Of a stretch of DNA of 64,000 bases, positions 7,292-15,786 are shown piece by piece. The DNA lies in IMG/VR virus record IMGVR_UViG_3300037391_000017, positions 1 to 64,000 of that record; one strand, written 5' to 3'. The stretch comes from a virus. Below the pieces are notes generated by a model that saw only the letters and a program-made list of their open reading frames with translations, had not been told where the DNA came from and ran no database searches. Position 1 is the first letter of the stretch, and every line of letters begins with the position of its first letter. The translations under genes were made by a program, and so were the position numbers.

Positions 7292-8962
7292 CTACTGTTT
7301 GCTATCGGGAGGAGCTTGCTGTGTTTCCCGTTGAATCTTAACCACGGGCGGGTCTTTCCTCATCCCGTACCCGCTGTTATCTTTGTCACGACCCGCGTTG
7401 GCCTCTTCGTCATCAGACCAGTCGTCGTAAGAACCCGTGCTTTCCTTGGGCGGGCTGACTTTCTTCCGCTTGTCGTACTTGCCGTTGGACGCCGAGGATT
7501 CAATCCACCACCGCTGTGAGCCCTCAGTGTAGGACTTGGCGTATGGCTTATCCTCGATGAATTTGTTCTCACCCGGGGTCACGAGACCGCTGACTTCCGA
7601 GCCATCTTCGAATTCGAAGATCAGCTTGCGGGTGTTGCTGTACTCATCGACCTTCGCCTGAACCTTCTTGGCGAAGTCACCCTTCGGACGATAATACTCG
7701 ATCACCTGACCAGCCGAGGCATCGTAACGCTTACCCGCTTTGGTGTATTCCTTGGCGATGTACTCGATCTCGCGGTACTGGCTATGTTCGTGATCTATAT
7801 CGGTGCCATCCGTTGGCATCTGCATCTTCTTGAACTTGATGCGGACGTTGAAATTGTCCCCCATCGCGGTCACGTACTTGTAGGGGACGATCCAGCCGTC
7901 TGCCTCAGCCGACTTCTCCCACGGATCAATTGGCTTATCCGTGCGGGAGATTTCGATCTTGAACAGATTGTGTGGGGGCAGGGTGCGGTTGTCCTTCTTC
8001 TTGTCGGCGAAGAGGGTAGCCAGCAGGCTGCCATCGCGGATTACATCCTGCACATTCTCGATGTTGGAGACCGACTCAAGGATGTCTGGCAGGCCAAATC
8101 CGGCATCGCGACCTTCACGGTCGGTGTCAATCAAGACCACTGCGCCATAGCCGCCAGTCGGGAAGAAAATCTTGAGAGCGGGCTTCGACTCTTGCTTGCC
8201 GTCAATCACACGGTAGCCTTCGATGTAGTTGCCCTTGTTGTTCTGCGGTTGATCTTCAGTGATGATCTTGTAGTTCGTCAGCCGAATGCTCATCTTCCGA
8301 GCCTTCCAGAGGAAAGCTTCGCTATCGTCTGGGTGAGCGGGATCGGCGACTTTGTGGTCGAAGGGGCTGGAGAAGTCCAATTCAAGCGACTCAATCTCTT
8401 TCAGGGAGCCGTCCTTCTTGGCACCCTCAACCTCGTCAGACTTGAATGGAAACGCCTCGGACAAATCCTTGGACGTGAAAATCTTGCGGATGTTATACCC
8501 GCCGCTCATTTCAGCGTCACGCCCGTACTCTTCCTTATCGCCCATCTTCTGTTGGAACTCGTTGTACAGGTAGGCGGTGTGCACGCGGGCCTTCTGAGCC
8601 TCGGTGACCTCTTCTTCATGCTCCAAGTCCTTGCGGAGATTGAAGGTTTCGAGGTACTGGCGCATCTCCTGATTATTGGGGTCGAGAGAAGAGTTCAGGT
8701 CATTCAGCACAACGTCAATCTGGCTGTCAACCTTGGCGGTCGGCACCTTGCCGTAGATCACGACGTACTGGCCCGTGCCTTCCTTCACTTCACGAGCCCA
8801 GCCGATACGGTCATAGTAAGCGAACGCGGCAAGGACTTGCTTCTTCGTCCAGTGCTTCTCTTTGCCAGCGTCCTCAAACGCTTGACGGTAGGGCGGCACG
8901 CAGCTAGCTAGGAACATCGTGGCGATTATTGCGAGGGTTGCTAGTACGGTACGGAACTTCAT
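7292..8962 (-). CDS. Large predicted lipoprotein, unknown
   Basis: 556 residues. A signal peptide with lipobox LASC (Cys at 21) predicts a lipid-anchored periplasmic or outer-membrane protein. The rest is hydrophilic without a recognised domain and ends in an Asp/Lys/Pro-rich tail. It overlaps the exported HExxH protein gene by four bases (ATGA), so the two are co-translated and probably act together in the envelope. Phage lipoproteins often exclude superinfecting phages or modify the envelope, but nothing here shows which. Confidence 0.65.
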   Translation of the reverse strand: MKFRTVLATLAIIATMFLASCVPPYRQAFEDAGKEKHWTKKQVLAAFAYYDRIGWAREVKEGTGQYVVIYGKVPTAKVDSQIDVVLNDLNSSLDPNNQEMRQYLETFNLRKDLEHEEEVTEAQKARVHTAYLYNEFQQKMGDKEEYGRDAEMSGGYNIRKIFTSKDLSEAFPFKSDEVEGAKKDGSLKEIESLELDFSSPFDHKVADPAHPDDSEAFLWKARKMSIRLTNYKIITEDQPQNNKGNYIEGYRVIDGKQESKPALKIFFPTGGYGAVVLIDTDREGRDAGFGLPDILESVSNIENVQDVIRDGSLLATLFADKKKDNRTLPPHNLFKIEISRTDKPIDPWEKSAEADGWIVPYKYVTAMGDNFNVRIKFKKMQMPTDGTDIDHEHSQYREIEYIAKEYTKAGKRYDASAGQVIEYYRPKGDFAKKVQAKVDEYSNTRKLIFEFEDGSEVSGLVTPGENKFIEDKPYAKSYTEGSQRWWIESSASNGKYDKRKKVSPPKESTGSYDDWSDDEEANAGRDKDNSGYGMRKDPPVVKIQRETQQAPPDSKQ

Positions 8963-10437
8963 TTCACCACCGCCTTTGAATTGGGCTTGAACGTGCCGAG
9001 AAACTGTAATGCTTCCACTGGCGTCATCTTCTGGAGTTCACTCAACTTCTCCGGGTGTTCGCGGAAAAATGTCTCGATGTTTTCCTGCTCACGAGCCGTG
9101 AACATGCGGTTGTACTGATCGAGAAGAGACGGGGGGACACGAGTAATCATATCCATGCTGGAGCCGCCCTTGTCGCCGCCAAGACCCTTCTTGAACGCCG
9201 AGTCGCCGATCTCTTTGATCTCCTCACTGTGCGAATTCAGCCAGTCCATCGTCTTAGCTGCCCCGCCGAGGAGGGTCGGATTGTAGTGTAGGGCCATCGT
9301 CATGCGGAACACGCTGTTGTTGTCGCCGCGAATATCGTTGACCGCAGACCACCAAACAGGATCGGAGTAGAACTCGGGGATGGTCTCGTCCATGAAGAAC
9401 TTGAGCATCTCTGCTTTGATCGTGTCGATCTGCTTGTAGTAGTAGAGGTAGTTCGCATCGTCGTAGACGATGTTGCCCTCAAAGTCGAACTTCTCCGTGT
9501 CATCATGGAACTGATCCCAATCGAACCCGTAGTAAATCGCGGACAATTCGCGGATGTCCTTTGCGTAGCCGTGAGTCGGGAAGTCCGTCGTATTCTCGGA
9601 GTACAGAACGATGGGCATGTCAGCCATCAACTCCACGTCGAACGCTTCGCTCATGGGGAACTTCTCGAAGTTGATGTTGCCGTGTACCATCTCGTGCTGC
9701 ATGATCTTGGGGACAGTGTTAACGTAGTCGGTCATCCAAGCATTCGGGTTGTAGTAGATGACGCCAGTGTTGAGCCACGTGACGCCGAGGATGCCGCCGA
9801 GGGGCGGGTTGTAACCAAGGTGCAGTTCGCGAGGGACGAAATCAGATGCCTTGGACGGCTTCGGCAGACGGTGCAATTCGCGGAAGGTGATATTGTACCC
9901 GGGAACCTTTTCGTCAAGCTGAGCCAGCAGTTCTTCGCGCTTGATGCCGAGCTTCGCGGCACGGGCCGTAACTGCTTTGTCAGCGACTACCGCATAGAAA
10001 TCGTTGTCACGCTTAGCGGCGATGACCACGATCTGGGTCAGAGTGTCTTCGACCAGCTTCAACTGATCTTCGGTAATGAAAAACTGATCGCACATCGACG
10101 TGTAGCGGATGCGGCCATCGGGCAGTCTGTAAGCGTGGTCGATGACGATCTTCAACTTCGTGGGGTTCTCGGTGACGCTGGATGTGCTCACAACGTCGGT
10201 GACTACCGAGATGCTATCGCTACCCGGGATGGTCTCACCGAGCGCACCGCCCTGATTGCAGTTCCATGTGGCTTGGAAGATGTGCATGTACTCTTCGCGC
10301 TGGCGAAGAAGGTCGGTTGATTGCTGGATACCCTTTGGGAAGAAAAACGGCTGGGCGGTGGGCATGTTCTGGCTAAACGCAGCGGCAGCCAGTAGGAGCA
10401 GAGATGCGATGGTCGTGCAAATCTTGCGAAACTTCAT
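8959..10437 (-). CDS. Exported HExxH zinc-peptidase-like protein
   Basis: 492 residues from the ATG at 10437. This start is preferred over upstream frame codons because it has a GGGGGA ribosome site and begins a clean signal peptide (about residues 1-22). QHEMVHGN (HEMVH at 248-252) is a canonical zinc-peptidase motif, followed by Glu residues (264, 269) that could be the third ligand. The remainder matches no family I recognise. It should act in the periplasm or outside the cell. Translation is coupled to the downstream lipoprotein gene. A near-perfect CRP-type palindrome lies 15-30 bases upstream of the start. Confidence 0.65.
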   Translation of the reverse strand: MKFRKICTTIASLLLLAAAAFSQNMPTAQPFFFPKGIQQSTDLLRQREEYMHIFQATWNCNQGGALGETIPGSDSISVVTDVVSTSSVTENPTKLKIVIDHAYRLPDGRIRYTSMCDQFFITEDQLKLVEDTLTQIVVIAAKRDNDFYAVVADKAVTARAAKLGIKREELLAQLDEKVPGYNITFRELHRLPKPSKASDFVPRELHLGYNPPLGGILGVTWLNTGVIYYNPNAWMTDYVNTVPKIMQHEMVHGNINFEKFPMSEAFDVELMADMPIVLYSENTTDFPTHGYAKDIRELSAIYYGFDWDQFHDDTEKFDFEGNIVYDDANYLYYYKQIDTIKAEMLKFFMDETIPEFYSDPVWWSAVNDIRGDNNSVFRMTMALHYNPTLLGGAAKTMDWLNSHSEEIKEIGDSAFKKGLGGDKGGSSMDMITRVPPSLLDQYNRMFTAREQENIETFFREHPEKLSELQKMTPVEALQFLGTFKPNSKAVVK

Positions 10438-10451
10438 TGATCCCCCGAAAC

Positions 10452-10467
10452 TGTGACCTAGATCACA
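10452..10467. promoter_or_regulatory. CRP/FNR-type operator-like palindrome
   Basis: TGTGACCTAGATCACA differs by one base from the E. coli CRP core TGTGATCTAGATCACA. It sits between AT-rich -10-like sequence (around 10468-10485) and the start of the exported HExxH gene, where a bound regulator would probably block transcription. Confidence 0.5.
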
Positions 10468-10531
10468 TATTACTACAATACTCATGTTAGCGGAAGTTGG
10501 CAAACAAAATCGTTAGCGATTTTGCCACTAT

Positions 10532-11257
10532 TTATTTGATTACTTCAATCGAAAAACCCGCAGCCGTGCATTCTTCCCGCTCTTGCTCAACGAAAAGCTC
10601 CTTCATTTCCCTGAACCACATCACGAATTTGCCGTCTTTGTACTCAGCATGATAACCACGTTTCTTGGCAAGCTCGTTGTTATGGAAGGTCACCAGCGCC
10701 TTCACGACCACCATTGGGCTCCGAGCCAGTTCCAGCACCTTATCCAGCGGGTATTGGTCAAGAAGCATCAACATACTGACTGTATCGAACGCCGCTCGGT
10801 GGGGAAATGGGTTCGGATAAAGTTTGTGATCGATGGGCATGTAGGGTAGCTTCCGAGAGAACCCCTTGGGGAGAGGCAGGTCGGTCATCGTGTCGATCCA
10901 AAGCTTGTTGGGATCGGATTCGAAATTATGACGGTCAGCCCACGCCTGCGTGAAGCCCTTATCGAACTTGATCCCATTGTGGGCACAGACGATTTCAGCC
11001 GCTTGATACCAGAGGAAGAACTGCTTAGCGCCTCTGAGATCATCCACACCATACTTGACCGATAACTCGGGTGCTTGGGGAAATTTTTCGAGAACTTCGA
11101 CCTCCCATATAGCGTCTGGGCCCGGATTAACTGGGTATCCCATGATCTTTATGGGTTGGCGCAGGTCGGTGTCCCACGTCGCCATTCCGACTTCGGTGAT
11201 GCGGTGGATTTTAGGATCGCCGCCCGTGGTTTCGAAATCGAGCCCTAGAATTAGCAT
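10532..11257 (-). CDS. DnaQ-like DEDDh 3'-5' exonuclease
   Basis: 241 residues. DFETTG (D7, E9) is exonuclease motif I, AHNGIKFD (D99) motif II, and HRAAFD (H153, D158) motif III, the complete DEDDh set. Members trim DNA or RNA 3' ends, as polymerase proofreaders or free exonucleases. The gene shares one base with the upstream MazG gene. A free-standing proofreading or repair exonuclease fits the DNA-metabolism context. Confidence 0.85.
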   Translation of the reverse strand: MLILGLDFETTGGDPKIHRITEVGMATWDTDLRQPIKIMGYPVNPGPDAIWEVEVLEKFPQAPELSVKYGVDDLRGAKQFFLWYQAAEIVCAHNGIKFDKGFTQAWADRHNFESDPNKLWIDTMTDLPLPKGFSRKLPYMPIDHKLYPNPFPHRAAFDTVSMLMLLDQYPLDKVLELARSPMVVVKALVTFHNNELAKKRGYHAEYKDGKFVMWFREMKELFVEQEREECTAAGFSIEVIK

Positions 11258-11649
11258 CAGTCCTTCACGACGGAGGCGGCTAGTCCGAGGCTCTTCTTCA
11301 ACTTGGTTTTTGCGTGGTAGGCGGAATCAGGCTTAGAACGATTGTACGCCATTTTCTCGTCCAGAGCAGCTTGGGGGTCAATGTCCCGCTCGTGGGCGTA
11401 AGCATAAAGATTCAGTAGCACGTCGGCGACTTCAGTTTTATCACCATCAGGAGGGATGCCAGCGTCTCTGCGGCGACGGTCTTGTCCAATGGAGAGATCG
11501 ACAGCGGATTGAATTTCTGCGGGAGAGAGACCAGCGGCGAGACCGAGTTCAACAGCTTCTTCAACGAGAGCCAGAGCACGTCCTAGCGGACCTGCCCATT
11601 CGGGAAAAACCCGCCTTACCCACGTTCCAACTGTCTCTGGAGTTTCCAT
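11257..11649 (-). CDS. MazG-like nucleotide pyrophosphohydrolase
   Basis: 130 residues, all alpha. LVEEAVELGLA (E30, E31, E34) and EVADVLLNLYAYA (E73, D76) form the EExxE/ExxD metal-binding pattern of MazG-type NTP pyrophosphatases. Phage MazG proteins hydrolyse nucleotides and are thought to alter host nucleotide pools or alarmone signalling. The start has a TGATACAAT extended -10 box six bases upstream, predicting a leaderless mRNA covering this gene and the exonuclease. Confidence 0.8.
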   Translation of the reverse strand: METPETVGTWVRRVFPEWAGPLGRALALVEEAVELGLAAGLSPAEIQSAVDLSIGQDRRRRDAGIPPDGDKTEVADVLLNLYAYAHERDIDPQAALDEKMAYNRSKPDSAYHAKTKLKKSLGLAASVVKD

Positions 11650-11655
11650 GGTCTC

Positions 11656-11661
11656 ATTGTA
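11656..11661 (-). promoter_or_regulatory. Extended -10 box (TACAAT)
   Basis: TG-A-TACAAT followed by GAGACC and the ATG at 11649. Confidence 0.55.
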
Positions 11662-11675
11662 TCACAAACCTCTAA

Positions 11676-11697
11676 TGGGGGCGGTTGCCCGCCCCCA
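11676..11697. terminator. GC-rich hairpin, probable terminator of the SSB-like gene
   Basis: TGGGGGCGG pairs with CCGCCCCCA (9 bp) across a four-base loop, 17 bases after the upstream gene. The following T-tract on the minus strand is weak. Confidence 0.45.
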
Positions 11698-11713
11698 AAT
11701 CTTGGAGGGAGGT

Positions 11714-12697
11714 TTAGAGGTCTTCTACGTCGTCGAGGCGAGCTTCTTCGGCACCAGCCGCCACACCCGACAGTAGGGCTTTCCACTCTTGGAGAGTCAG
11801 CTTCTTGCCGAGACGCCCCTTGAGAATCTTGCCGTCTTCTTTGGTGAACTTCTCAGCGGCCTGTTTGACTTCTTCGACCAACTGAGGGTTCTGCTTCCAG
11901 CGGGCCTTTTGAGAGATGCGTTGGAACTGGTAACCGAATGCACGATCTGGATCGTGCTTCATCACGATGTCGATGTCGTACACGCTGACGTTCGGGTTAT
12001 CTTCAACCATCTCGTCAATCAAGTGCGAGACCGCACGGTAGTTGGAGCGGGTCAGGTCAACGTACTGAACTTCCCACTCGATGACTGCGCCCTTGTCGTA
12101 GCCGCCAGTCTTGGTGTCCGCGTTGGTGTAGCGGATAACGAGGGCTGCCACGTGCAACTCGCCGTCTTCGCCCAGCTTGGCGCAGCAATAGCCCGCGTCA
12201 GGGGAGTTGGCGGGAGTCAAACAACGTGCAGTCAGTTTCTTGCCCGGGAGTTCGACGAAGTGATTCTTCGCGCTCTTCGGCTTGATGAATGGGAGCAATG
12301 CGAAACGCACAGCCTTGCCCTTTTCGGAAGGGCGGCAGCGGTTGAGCATGTTCGGACGTGTGGCGAGCTTGTCGTCGCCGAACTCTACGTCGAGATCGTC
12401 CTCGTCTGCGGCTGCGGCTGGGGCATTACCCTTGGTGCCCTTGTGCCCACCTGCGGCGGCAGCTTTTGGAGTTGGTTCGTCGAGTTCATCTTCGGCAACC
12501 TTTGTCTTCGCTGGAGCAGTTGCGGCAGCGGCTTGTGGTTGTGCTGCTGGTGTGGCTTGCGCTACGGGTGCGGATACAGCGGCTTCGGCGTCCGCGAGTG
12601 CTTTCGCGGCGGCTGCGGCAGCGGCACGGGCCTTTGCAACAGCGTCGGATACAACGGGCTTTACATCTGCTAGTTCGTCTTCTGGAAATTGATTCAC
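11714..12697 (-). CDS. Probable single-stranded DNA-binding protein
   Basis: 327 residues with a GTG start and AGAGGA ribosome site. The first 110 residues are Ala/Pro/Lys/Asp-rich and probably disordered. The core (about 112-275) is beta-rich with Cys pairs, and the protein ends in an acidic tail (ARLDDVEDL) like SSB and gp32 proteins. There is no hard motif, so the call rests on architecture and on neighbours: HU upstream, MazG and exonuclease downstream. An alternative is a structural or nucleoid protein. Confidence 0.45.
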   Translation of the reverse strand: MNQFPEDELADVKPVVSDAVAKARAAAAAAAKALADAEAAVSAPVAQATPAAQPQAAAATAPAKTKVAEDELDEPTPKAAAAGGHKGTKGNAPAAAADEDDLDVEFGDDKLATRPNMLNRCRPSEKGKAVRFALLPFIKPKSAKNHFVELPGKKLTARCLTPANSPDAGYCCAKLGEDGELHVAALVIRYTNADTKTGGYDKGAVIEWEVQYVDLTRSNYRAVSHLIDEMVEDNPNVSVYDIDIVMKHDPDRAFGYQFQRISQKARWKQNPQLVEEVKQAAEKFTKEDGKILKGRLGKKLTLQEWKALLSGVAAGAEEARLDDVEDL

Positions 12698-12739
12698 GGT
12701 GTTTGTTCCTCTCAGGTCGATTTTTATTTGTTTGGTTTG

Positions 12740-13057
12740 TTACTTTACAACTTCCTGCTTACGCAGGTCCCCGAGCGTGATGAACTTGACTTTGCGCTTG
12801 GCATTCGTCATTTTGATCTCGCCCGTAAAGGGTATCTTTCGTCTAATACCCGATTTGTGGCGAATGGAGAACTTGCCAAAAGAATTTAGTTTCAATTGGA
12901 ATCCATTCACTGCTAGGTTGTTCAACAGGGTGTGCTCAAGTTCCGAGATCACCACGGTGATGATGTTTTCGGCTTCTTTTTTGGTCGAGAGATTCAACGC
13001 CTGTTGAACCCGTACCGTTAACTCGTCGCGGCCAGCTTTTGATTTGCCTGTAGACAT
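12740..13057 (-). CDS. HU/IHF-family DNA-binding protein
   Basis: 105 residues. The N-terminal helices and the GFQLKLNSFGKFSIRHKSG beta-arm region match HU/IHF, ending in a short basic tail. These dimers bend and compact DNA. An AAGAGGAA ribosome site precedes ATG at 13057, and a CCAGTATTAA box lies about 20 bases upstream, so this gene has a short leader rather than none. Confidence 0.85.
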   Translation of the reverse strand: MSTGKSKAGRDELTVRVQQALNLSTKKEAENIITVVISELEHTLLNNLAVNGFQLKLNSFGKFSIRHKSGIRRKIPFTGEIKMTNAKRKVKFITLGDLRKQEVVK

Positions 13058-13108
13058 GCGGGAAATTCCTCTTCATGTCTTAATACTGGATTTCAGGGTT
13101 TTATTGGG

Positions 13109-13138
13109 AAAAAAGAAAAGCCGCCCAGAACGGGCGGC
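13109..13138 (-). terminator. Rho-independent terminator
   Basis: GCCGCCC (13120-13126) pairs with GGGCGGC (13132-13138); TTTTCTTTTTT follows on the minus strand. Ends the barrel-protein gene just before the HU promoter. Confidence 0.8.
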
Positions 13139-13165
13139 TCTCTGACTTACAGGATCAGGCGATCC

Positions 13166-13825
13166 TTAGAACACCAGCTTGAGGCCCACACCAGCGGAAC
13201 CGCCGCTGATGCGCTGCGTGATGTTGGTGGTCGGAACGTTCTGTACGGCAGTGTTAAGCGAAATATCCTGAGTCAAGCGAAGATGACCCTTCTTTGTCAG
13301 GAAGACTTCGTTGTGGAAATCCACGGTACGCTGGTTGGTAGCTGAACGACCCGGCAGTTCGTACAACGCCGTGATGCGATCACGGGAGAACTGGAAGCCG
13401 CCGCCGATAAGCGGAACAAAGGTCTGTCCTGCGTTGGGGAACAGGCCGCGAATCGTCTTGGCAGTTACGGTGTCCTGATAAAAGGTGCCGCCGCCGAGCA
13501 ACAGCTTGCCGACCTTCAAGAAGCCCGTACCCTGAACCGTGGCAGCGTAGGAATCGCCGCTACCAATTGCGGAGATGCCGAAGGTGCGATAGTTCTGGGA
13601 ATTGAAATTGGCATGAACGTCGAGCAACAGGTACTTGGTGCTGGATTCGATACCAGCGCCGACCGTGTAGTTGGGGTTGATGGCGGTAACGCTGGAACTA
13701 GCGGTAAGAGTGGACGACCCGCTGATGCCTGCGTCAACGTATGGAGCAAATGCTCCGCTTTGGGCGAATGCGGAACCGACCATGAGGACGAGAGCCGCAA
13801 GGACTAACAGAAATGACTTCTTCAT
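13166..13825 (-). CDS. Small outer-membrane beta-barrel-like protein
   Basis: 219 residues. A signal peptide (about 1-22, ending FAQ) is followed by alternating polar and hydrophobic strands rich in Gly, Ser and aromatics, and the last residue is Phe (LKLVF). That is the C-terminal signature of outer-membrane barrels inserted by the BAM machinery. There is an AGGAG site upstream and a leader hairpin (GGGGA pairing with TCCCC). Barrel proteins made by phages can mask receptors or change adsorption, but the role here is inference. Confidence 0.6.
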   Translation of the reverse strand: MKKSFLLVLAALVLMVGSAFAQSGAFAPYVDAGISGSSTLTASSSVTAINPNYTVGAGIESSTKYLLLDVHANFNSQNYRTFGISAIGSGDSYAATVQGTGFLKVGKLLLGGGTFYQDTVTAKTIRGLFPNAGQTFVPLIGGGFQFSRDRITALYELPGRSATNQRTVDFHNEVFLTKKGHLRLTQDISLNTAVQNVPTTNITQRISGGSAGVGLKLVF

Positions 13826-13864
13826 TACTTTATTCTCCTCGGGGATGATGTCCCCATTTACATA

Positions 13865-14722
13865 CTACTGCGTTTCCCAGATTTTGGCAAGCTTGAGGGC
13901 ACAAATGTATGGGTCACCCTTGTGCAACCGCCATCTGGAAAGCTCAACAATACTGTCAAAAACGCACCCTATGGGGAGCCGTAATTTTTTCAACATATTG
14001 AATTCTCTGGGCTTAAACTTGCCGATTTTACGGGCCGCGTACTCATCCCCTTCCCGAGCGAAGACGTAAACCACCAGTTCTTTGTACAGGGAGTTGAGGC
14101 GAAGACTGGGGTTCGTTCCACGGGGGAACCACGTCAAATGGTTGTTCCATGGATGAGGCCAGAACTTAAACGGCGGGGGTTCAGGACCTGTCAATAACCA
14201 CGCGGCTGCCCAGATCGCCGCATAAACGTCGTCCACTTCTTTGTGGACACTCAGGTCGCTCATCATCTTGACCATCGCATCGCCGAACTTCTCCACCGAG
14301 GCACGTGCGGGTCGTTCCAATTCGAGTAACTCGGCGGCGTATCGAACGATGGCGTTGGCTCCATCGCTCCCCTTGGTGATTGGGGCGAGAGCCCATATTC
14401 CCACGTTCGCTTTTACTTTGGAGGACAGATCGATTTGGCGGGAACGATCAACTCGAAGCAGGGAAGGTTCGTCTTTACCCAACACCATCTCGTCTTGGAC
14501 GGACTCAACTTCAACGCATTTGAGTTTGAAATGGTTCACTCCCTCACAGCCATCTATGCAGAAATGTGCGTGAGATAGGTAGTGCTCCGCGAAGCGGATT
14601 TGTGCCAGATCGTCCCCGACAAGAACGTTGTGCTGTTTGGGGGTCGGCTTTTCGAGGAGCAGGGGTGTCGAGGGATCACCTGATACCCTAACACCCGTCC
14701 TCAGTTTTCCTTGTGTTGGCAC
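13865..14722 (-). CDS. Hypothetical protein
   Basis: 285 residues with a GTG start. It is soluble with mixed helix and strand, and has a Trp/Pro-rich patch near residue 195. The GTG is placed by a TATTAT box six bases upstream. I recognise no domain. It is a single-gene unit between the barrel protein and small membrane genes. Confidence 0.55.
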   Translation of the reverse strand: MPTQGKLRTGVRVSGDPSTPLLLEKPTPKQHNVLVGDDLAQIRFAEHYLSHAHFCIDGCEGVNHFKLKCVEVESVQDEMVLGKDEPSLLRVDRSRQIDLSSKVKANVGIWALAPITKGSDGANAIVRYAAELLELERPARASVEKFGDAMVKMMSDLSVHKEVDDVYAAIWAAAWLLTGPEPPPFKFWPHPWNNHLTWFPRGTNPSLRLNSLYKELVVYVFAREGDEYAARKIGKFKPREFNMLKKLRLPIGCVFDSIVELSRWRLHKGDPYICALKLAKIWETQ

Positions 14723-14728
14723 AAGGAG

Positions 14729-14734
14729 ATAATA
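14729..14734 (-). promoter_or_regulatory. -10 box of leaderless type (TATTAT)
   Basis: GTGGTATTAT followed by six bases and the GTG at 14722. Confidence 0.45.
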
Positions 14735-14740
14735 CCACGA

Positions 14741-14908
14741 TTACAGCTTCTTGGCTTCGGCTTTGGCGTCGGCTTCAACTGTTGCCAGCTTTGCCTTGGC
14801 CCAAATGTAAGCCTTGTGCAAGAATGCACCTGCGGCTGCGGTGAAAGCGTGCGACCAAGATGCGAGGCTTGCTGCGAATTTTGCGAGTTCTGCGGCGTTG
14901 ATGGACAT
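14741..14908 (-). CDS. Small Ala/Lys-rich helical protein
   Basis: 55 residues with an AGGAGG site about ten bases before ATG at 14908. The sequence is almost all Ala, Lys, Glu and aromatics in an amphipathic helix pattern. It could be a small membrane-associated or DNA-associated peptide. No family recognised. Confidence 0.55.
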   Translation of the reverse strand: MSINAAELAKFAASLASWSHAFTAAAGAFLHKAYIWAKAKLATVEADAKAEAKKL

Positions 14909-14934
14909 TGGGTTAAGTCCCTCCTAAGATAGGG

Positions 14935-15249
14935 TCAGGAAGTCCGTTTTGTGAAGGGGTCGGGGTAGTCCCAGTATCTGTGGACGAGCCACAAAACCCC
15001 TGCGGTTGCTATGGTTTGAGTCACATACCAGCCGATGAGGAAGGGGGCGTGTTCCGCGTAGGCGAGAGCCCCATTGTTGATCTGGATGAGGAAGTTAAGC
15101 CAGCAGGTGGTTTTGCAGAAGTCCCGCGTGTGCTTGCGGCGAATCATGCGGCGGTACAGGACGACATACATCCAGATCGCCATGAACATCGAGATCGAAA
15201 TGCAGATCGTCTTATCCGAGAATCCCGAAGGTAGAATCCCTATCAACAT
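14935..15249 (-). CDS. Small membrane protein with about three TM segments
   Basis: 104 residues from the ATG at 15249, chosen because GGGGAGAAT directly precedes it. Hydrophobic segments lie near residues 13-32, 50-65 and 68-90, separated by basic loops. Size and topology are compatible with a holin or other small inner-membrane protein, but it is not beside the lysis-like genes at the right end. Its start overlaps the end of the deoxyribosyltransferase-like gene. Confidence 0.5.
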   Translation of the reverse strand: MLIGILPSGFSDKTICISISMFMAIWMYVVLYRRMIRRKHTRDFCKTTCWLNFLIQINNGALAYAEHAPFLIGWYVTQTIATAGVLWLVHRYWDYPDPFTKRTS

Positions 15250-15730
15250 ATTCTCCCCGTGCGACCATTGTGCCAATGAACTCGTCCCACGTATTGTAGT
15301 GCTGCACGGGCTTTATTCCTTCTTGCCGCAGGTCTGGAGGCAGGTCTCGGAGAAACACAAAGATCGTGTCGATGTTCGCCCGCAATGCGGGGTCTTCGGG
15401 ACCGATCACGATGCACTGGCGACCAGAGAGCAACGCCCCGCCGAATTCGGCCAAGCGAGTATTGCGAATGATTGCGGTGCCCGCACTGAACAGGACGAGA
15501 GTGTCGGCAGCTAGGATGTCTCGAATGTCGCGGATGGCGCAGCCGAATGCAAATAACTCGCGACTCAGATCGGTGGAGCCGTCTTTGTTGGTGAGGTTTG
15601 TAGCGCCCGTAGTGGACTGCTCGTCATGCCAGCGGGACGTGATGGTGAAGCCGATAGCACGCAGTTCTTTGGCGTGAGCCCGAATCTTTTCGAGCCAATC
15701 GAACGTCGCGGCTAGGTAAATTTTCTGCAA
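15212..15730 (-). CDS. Nucleoside 2-deoxyribosyltransferase-like protein
   Basis: 172 residues. It begins KIYLAATFDWLEK, continues with a DIRDI..AD..V segment and has a GGAL..G..C.VIG loop, the layout of the nucleoside 2-deoxyribosyltransferase superfamily. These enzymes cleave or transfer nucleosides in salvage or in making modified nucleotides. The first conserved strand begins at residue 2, which forces a TTG start at 15730. That start lies inside the U-run of a terminator hairpin and has no Shine-Dalgarno site. Confidence 0.6.
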   Translation of the reverse strand: MQKIYLAATFDWLEKIRAHAKELRAIGFTITSRWHDEQSTTGATNLTNKDGSTDLSRELFAFGCAIRDIRDILAADTLVLFSAGTAIIRNTRLAEFGGALLSGRQCIVIGPEDPALRANIDTIFVFLRDLPPDLRQEGIKPVQHYNTWDEFIGTMVARGEYVDRDSTFGILG

Positions 15731-15762
15731 AAGAAAACCCCACGGGGAAAATCCCCATGGGG
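15729..15762 (-). terminator. Hairpin and U-run abutting the 15730 start
   Basis: CCCCATGGGG pairs with CCCCGTGGGG (10 bp, ATTTT loop), then TTTTCTTTT on the minus strand. It can terminate the upstream membrane gene. A CCAGTATCAT box lies just upstream at about 15765-15772. Confidence 0.65.
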
Positions 15763-15786
15763 TATGATACTGGATTTCTCGGGTTT

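Noticed and set aside
7784-8911. 375-codon plus-strand ORF
   Set aside because: Mirror of the lipoprotein gene; no ribosome site, no signal peptide or domain.
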